From CAYMND01 sp964465065 (lineage in GTDB: Bacteria; Acidobacteriota; Aminicenantia; UBA2199), in NCBI GenBank assembly GCA_964465065.1, contig CAYXHZ010000098.1:1-7058 (forward strand): a stretch of 7,058 nt of DNA. Direction: 5' to 3'. A program made the position numbers and the translations under genes. Below the pieces are notes generated by a model. That model was given only the letters and a program-made list of their open reading frames with translations, searched no databases and had not been told where the DNA came from. Positions 4,447 to 7,058 of the stretch are shown piece by piece (the first letter of the stretch is position 1; each line of letters opens with the position of its first letter).

Positions 4447-5259
4447 TCATAACAGTTTCACCAGCCCCTCTTTGGCCCGGGCCTGCACCTGCGGATCCAG
4501 CCGACCGTTTTCGGACAGGGCCTTCAAACTGGCGGCCGCCTGCTTTTCACGCCAGGACACCAGCAGGTCGATCAGGGCCACCTGCATCAGCGGGGCGTTC
4601 TGGCTGCTCAGGGCCCGGGTCACCCCCTGGCGGACCTCGGGCCGGTCACCGAACAGATACAGGGCATCGACGGCAGCCAGCCGGACGTGAATGTTGTCGT
4701 CGGCGTTGACGATTTCCAGGAGACGGTCGATGAGGCGGTCGTCGGGAGCGCTGAGCTGGGCACATTGGCGGACTCCCTGCAGCCGGTCGCCGGCCGAGGA
4801 GCGTTCCAGCATGACCAGTGACAGTTCGCTGCGTATCTGGTCGGCCTGCCGCTGTACCTGCTGCAGATTTTCACGGCTGGGGCGCTGGTAAAAATAGCCG
4901 CCGGCAAATCCGATGCCCAAGAGCAGCAGGGTGGCGGCGAATTGCCAGGCCGGGCGAAAATCGATCAGAGCCGGCAGCCATTTTTTACGAACGGTACGGG
5001 CTGGTGAAACGACAGGAGGGGGCGGTTCTGCGGCCAGCAGCTCCCGTTGCAGGCCGGCGTAAAACTTTTCACGCAGGCCGGGACCCGGCTCCTCGTCGGC
5101 GAGTGCGGCGACGGACTGCCAGGTGGCGCGCAGCTCGTCCATTTCCTGCCGGCAGCTTGCGCAAACGCGCAGGTGCTCGTCGAGCGGGGCCAGTTCCTGT
5201 GGGGTGAGGTCCGGCTTGAGGGCGTCGATCATCCGGTTTTTTGCTTGTTCACATTTCAT
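4447..5259 (-). CDS. Membrane-anchored anti-sigma factor: zinc-finger domain plus HEAT-like C-terminal domain
   Basis: The 270-residue protein opens with an anti-sigma zinc-finger domain (zf-HC2 / ZAS): MKCEQAK, then DEHLRVCASCRQ, giving His29-x3-Cys33-x2-Cys36 and the usual early Cys3. A Pro-rich linker (79-86) leads to one membrane helix at about 105-124 (FAATLLLLGIGFAGGYFY). A short helical or coiled segment at 130-155 follows, then an alpha-helical repeat domain at about 172-270 of HEAT type (VRLAAVDALYLFG, VRQGVTRALSSQ, LMQVALIDLLVS). In the usual topology the finger holds the sigma factor in the cytosol and the HEAT-like part lies in the periplasm, where it may sense a protein partner or stress. 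The start codon overlaps the sigma stop as ATGA, so translation is probably coupled; GGAGG lies upstream. The sigma partner is inferred from this overlap. The C-terminal domain is less certain than the N-terminal one. Confidence 0.9.
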   Translation of the reverse strand: MKCEQAKNRMIDALKPDLTPQELAPLDEHLRVCASCRQEMDELRATWQSVAALADEEPGPGLREKFYAGLQRELLAAEPPPPVVSPARTVRKKWLPALIDFRPAWQFAATLLLLGIGFAGGYFYQRPSRENLQQVQRQADQIRSELSLVMLERSSAGDRLQGVRQCAQLSAPDDRLIDRLLEIVNADDNIHVRLAAVDALYLFGDRPEVRQGVTRALSSQNAPLMQVALIDLLVSWREKQAAASLKALSENGRLDPQVQARAKEGLVKLL

Positions 5260-5837
5260 GCTTGGCCTCCTGCACTGATCTGTTGATAGATTTCCCGCAG
5301 CTCCTTCAGGCTGCGGTGCACCAGAATCTTGACCGCCGCCGTCGTACAGCCCATGACCACTGCGATATCGTCGTATCTCATATCCTGGTAGCGGCTCAGA
5401 ATCAACACTTCGCGCTTGCGGTCCGCCAGTTGCGACAGGGCCTTGCGCATCAGCTGGCTTTCCTGTTCTCTCTGCAGTTCCTGGTCGGGCTGGCCCTGCT
5501 CGGACTGCAGAGGGACGGGCAGATCGTCGAGGGAATCCTGCGGACGCTGTTTTTCGACATGATCCAGAAACAGGTTGCGGGCGATCTGGTAGAGCCAGGT
5601 GCTGAAGCGGGCCTGGCGGTGGTAGCTGCCGCTGTATTTGAGCAGGCGGATGAACACTTCCGACGCCAGGTCTTCGGCCGAACAGCGGCTGCCGGTCATA
5701 CGCAGCATGTAATTGTAGATACGGCGGTGATGGCGCTCGAAAAGTGTGGCCAACAGGTGGGATTCACCGGCCTGTATACGCAGCATCAGATCTTCGTCGC
5801 TGGTCTGGTCCATATGGGGTCGTTCGCGGTATGTCAT
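5256..5837 (-). CDS. ECF-type RNA polymerase sigma factor (sigma-70 family)
   Basis: The 193-residue protein has just the two domains of an ECF sigma. Region 2 is at about residues 28-95 (LFERHHRRIYNYMLRMTG, AEDLASEVFIRLLKY, FSTWLYQIARNLFLDHVEK). A Gln-rich linker (111-127) follows. Region 4 is at about 130-182 (ALSQLADRKREVLILSRYQ, YDDIAVVMGCTTAAVKILVHRSLKELR), a clear helix-turn-helix for -35 recognition. No extra C-terminal domain is present. The ATG at 5837 lies almost on the predicted transcription start and lacks a ribosome-binding site, so the mRNA may be leaderless. The ATG at 5813 (MDQTSDEDL) is an alternative. The gene is the first of an operon with its presumed anti-sigma factor (4-nt overlap). 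Its own upstream region carries the same motif as the DUF4097 promoter, suggesting autoregulation. Confidence 0.93.
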   Translation of the reverse strand: MTYRERPHMDQTSDEDLMLRIQAGESHLLATLFERHHRRIYNYMLRMTGSRCSAEDLASEVFIRLLKYSGSYHRQARFSTWLYQIARNLFLDHVEKQRPQDSLDDLPVPLQSEQGQPDQELQREQESQLMRKALSQLADRKREVLILSRYQDMRYDDIAVVMGCTTAAVKILVHRSLKELREIYQQISAGGQA

Positions 5838-5843
5838 CTATTA

Positions 5844-5872
5844 TATGACTGCCGACGCAGAAAAAGGATACA
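5844..5872 (-). promoter_or_regulatory. Putative autoregulated ECF promoter of the sigma/anti-sigma operon
   Basis: The minus strand reads TGTATCC (5872-5866), 16 nt, then GTCATA (5849-5844). It matches the motif at 4399-4427 in both boxes and in exact spacing. A TATAAT hexamer (5845-5840) overlaps the -10 and could also serve the housekeeping sigma factor, though no TTGACA-like -35 is seen at 17 nt. Transcription from the ECF motif would begin at about 5836-5838, on the first ATG. Confidence 0.7.
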
Positions 5873-5943
5873 GGGAAAATTACTGGATACGATCGTTTGC
5901 CGCAAAGGAGTGCGCTTGGTTTTCGAAAATGTTGTAATGTTTT

Positions 5944-5971
5944 GCACCGTCCCCCGGGCGGGGGACGGTGC
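5944..5971. terminator. Perfect 12-bp hairpin after the beta-barrel gene (terminator-like, no U-tract)
   Basis: GCACCGTCCCCC and GGGGGACGGTGC pair perfectly around a 4-nt GGGC loop. It lies 16 nt beyond the minus-strand stop of the beta-barrel gene and 107 nt before the sigma gene start. On the minus strand the hairpin is followed by AAAACATT, not by a T-run. It may still end or protect the transcript, or be a REP-type element. Confidence 0.5.
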
Positions 5972-5986
5972 GACAGAAATGATTGT

Positions 5987-6550
5987 TTACAGAGTGAAGG
6001 AATAGCCCAGGCCGATCTGGATGGACAGTCCGCCCAGATTGACCTTTTCGTCCAGAGGTTCGACGGACAGGATGCTGTAGCCCAGTTCGCCGATCAGAGA
6101 GAAAGTTTCGGACAGGGCATACTCGGCCCCGCCGGCCAGGTGCACGCTCAGAGCGTTTTCGGAGAAATCGCTGCCGACCGCCGCGATGGTCTGGGAGTAG
6201 AAGGTCAGGCCCAGGCCCAGTTTGAGGTAGGGGTCCAGCTTGCCGGACTCGAAGCGGTAGCGGCCGAACAGTTCCAGGTTGCTCAGCGAGAAATCCGACG
6301 GGTCGTCCAGGAGGCCGATGGGTTTGTCGGATTTGGTATAGCCCAGCGAGAAGGCCAGGCCCAGAGACAGCTTGTCTTTGAGCTGGACGGCGGCGAAGGG
6401 AGTCAGCCACAGGCCGCTGCCGTAGACGTCCGAGAAATCGGAATCGGCCACGGTGCGCAGGCCGCCGAGCAGGCCGGCCTGGACCTGGGCGGCCTGGACG
6501 GAGCCCAGGCACAGCAGCAGGGTCAGCAGGATGGGAATCAGCTTGTTCAT
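5987..6550 (-). CDS. Small outer-membrane beta-barrel protein
   Basis: The 187-residue protein has a clear signal peptide, MNKLIPILLTLLLCLGSVQA, cleaved before AQVQAG. The rest alternates polar and hydrophobic residues in strands rich in Gly and aromatic residues: SGLWLTPFAAVQL, LSLGLAFSLGYTK, LELFGRYRFES, LDPYLKLGLGLTFY, VHLAGGAEYAL, FSLIGELGYSIL, LSIQIGLGYSFTL. That is about eight strands, the size of an OmpA-like or OMP_b-brl barrel. The last strand ends SFTL rather than with the classical terminal Phe, but an aromatic lies at -3. GAGGAG lies 7 nt before the ATG. The stop codon of the upstream DUF11/FN3 gene lies within this ribosome-binding site, 11 nt before the start, so the two are translated from one mRNA. 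A structural or anchoring role beside the secreted protein is inferred. Confidence 0.85.
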   Translation of the reverse strand: MNKLIPILLTLLLCLGSVQAAQVQAGLLGGLRTVADSDFSDVYGSGLWLTPFAAVQLKDKLSLGLAFSLGYTKSDKPIGLLDDPSDFSLSNLELFGRYRFESGKLDPYLKLGLGLTFYSQTIAAVGSDFSENALSVHLAGGAEYALSETFSLIGELGYSILSVEPLDEKVNLGGLSIQIGLGYSFTL

Positions 6551-6561
6551 GTTCTTGCTCC

Positions 6562-7058
6562 TCAGTTCTCGACCACGACGGCCGGGCTCTCGTCGCCGCT
6601 GGCGTTGACGGCGATGATCTTGTAGCTGTAGGACTGGCCGGCGGCCAGGTTGCGGTGGGCGTACTGGGTGGCCGAGGCGGCGGTGACGGTCAGCTGGCTG
6701 TAGCTGGAATCGGCGGCGCTTTTCAGTTTGAAGAGGATCTTGTAGCCGCTGACGTTGGTGTTGGCCGGGTTGTGCTGCCAGGTGAGCTTGTTGAACAGTT
6801 CCTTGGTGAAGATCAGGTCGTTCTCGAACTTCTGCACGCCGGCTTCCAGGGGCGGGGCGACTTTGACGATCTGCACGGCCAGGGCGAGCTGGTTGTCGCT
6901 TTCCTTGGGATCGTAGGTGCCGCTGTCGCTGATCGGGAAACTCAGCACGGTGCTGCCCAGAACCGAACTCTGCAGGGTCAGCTGGATGCTGGCCGAGCCG
7001 CCTACGGGCAGGGCGCCGATGGTCCACAGGCCGGTGTTTTTGTTGTAGCTGCCGGAGC
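6562..7058 (-). CDS. 3' part of a secreted protein with DUF11-like and fibronectin type III domains (5' end outside the window)
   Basis: The frame is open to the right edge; 164 residues are visible and there is no reason to take the GTG at 6948 as a start. The first about 55 residues (SGSYNKNTGLWTIGALPVGG, then IQLTLQSS, then SDSGTYDPKESDNQLALAVQIV) match the end of a DUF11-type repeat: the TG-x-WTIG-x-L motif, then D-P-x-x-S-D-N. This domain is common in large extracellular proteins. The last about 85 residues form a fibronectin type III domain (LTWQHNPANTNVSGYKILFK, then LAAGQSYSYKIIAVNASGDES). The chain stops right after the domain with no sorting tail, so the FN3 domain is C-terminal. 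Probably a cell-surface or secreted, adhesin-like protein. It is followed at once by a beta-barrel gene that may be its partner. Confidence 0.85.
   Translation of the reverse strand, partial: SGSYNKNTGLWTIGALPVGGSASIQLTLQSSVLGSTVLSFPISDSGTYDPKESDNQLALAVQIVKVAPPLEAGVQKFENDLIFTKELFNKLTWQHNPANTNVSGYKILFKLKSAADSSYSQLTVTAASATQYAHRNLAAGQSYSYKIIAVNASGDESPAVVVEN

Noticed and set aside
3771..4709. Long plus-strand open frame (about 312 codons) opposite the DUF4097 and anti-sigma genes
   Set aside because: It is antisense to two genes with clear family signatures. Its translation is low-complexity and rich in Asp, Val, Ala, Gly, Arg and Pro, with no domain. Long antisense frames are expected in G+C-rich coding DNA.
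5241..6005. Plus-strand open frame of 254 codons opposite the sigma gene
   Set aside because: It covers the sigma gene in antisense and runs through the intergenic promoter region and hairpin. It shows no recognisable protein features.
5897..6625. Plus-strand open frame of 242 codons opposite the beta-barrel gene
   Set aside because: It is a Gln/Ala/Gly-rich translation of the strand opposite a clear signal-peptide plus beta-barrel gene.
5987..7027. Single 346-codon minus-strand gene covering the barrel and upstream region
   Set aside because: The first half is an out-of-frame Arg/Gln/Pro-rich reading of the DUF11/FN3 gene. The true barrel start is the ATG at 6550 with signal peptide and ribosome-binding site.

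Overview
The window looks like chromosomal DNA from an uncultured or little-studied Gram-negative bacterium. Signal peptides, an outer-membrane-type beta-barrel, DUF4097 proteins and an anti-sigma factor with a HEAT-like C-terminus point loosely to lineages such as Acidobacteriota/Aminicenantes, Calditrichota/KSB1 or other FCB-type phyla. That placement is inference; no rRNA or marker gene is present. Composition splits in two. Positions 1-2400 are A+T-rich, with all genes on the plus strand. Positions 2560-7058 are G+C-rich, with all genes on the minus strand.

Left part (1-2420), accessory DNA. A REP-associated (IS200-like, Y1/HUH) transposase gene enters from the left edge. It carries three copies of a REP-like palindrome inside its reading frame, and its last codons run into an integron-type attC site. 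Two further attC sites follow. Together they delimit a gene-cassette array: a secreted or lipoprotein-like unknown, a small cupin, and a three-helix membrane protein. All three lie in the orientation expected for integron cassettes. The three attC sites share inverse-core and core ends (GCCCAAC/GTTGGGC) and a stem with one extrahelical G, with compensating base changes between sites. No integrase is in the window. The last cassette ends in what looks like half of an attC of another type, followed by a palindrome and a REP-like hairpin at the junction with the G+C-rich part.

Middle part (2561-5872), a likely regulon. An ECF sigma factor is followed, with a 4-nt overlap, by a membrane-anchored zinc-binding anti-sigma factor with a HEAT-like C-terminal domain. 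Next come two tandem, related, exported DUF4097 proteins. A shared motif, TGTATCC-N16-GTC(A/T)(A/T)A, lies upstream of both the sigma gene and the first DUF4097 gene at identical spacing. This suggests that the sigma factor controls its own operon and the DUF4097 pair, probably as an envelope-sensing circuit.

Right part (5987-7058), surface proteins. The 3' end of a secreted protein with a DUF11-like and a fibronectin type III domain is followed 11 nt later by a small outer-membrane beta-barrel protein. The pair is followed by a perfect 12-bp hairpin.
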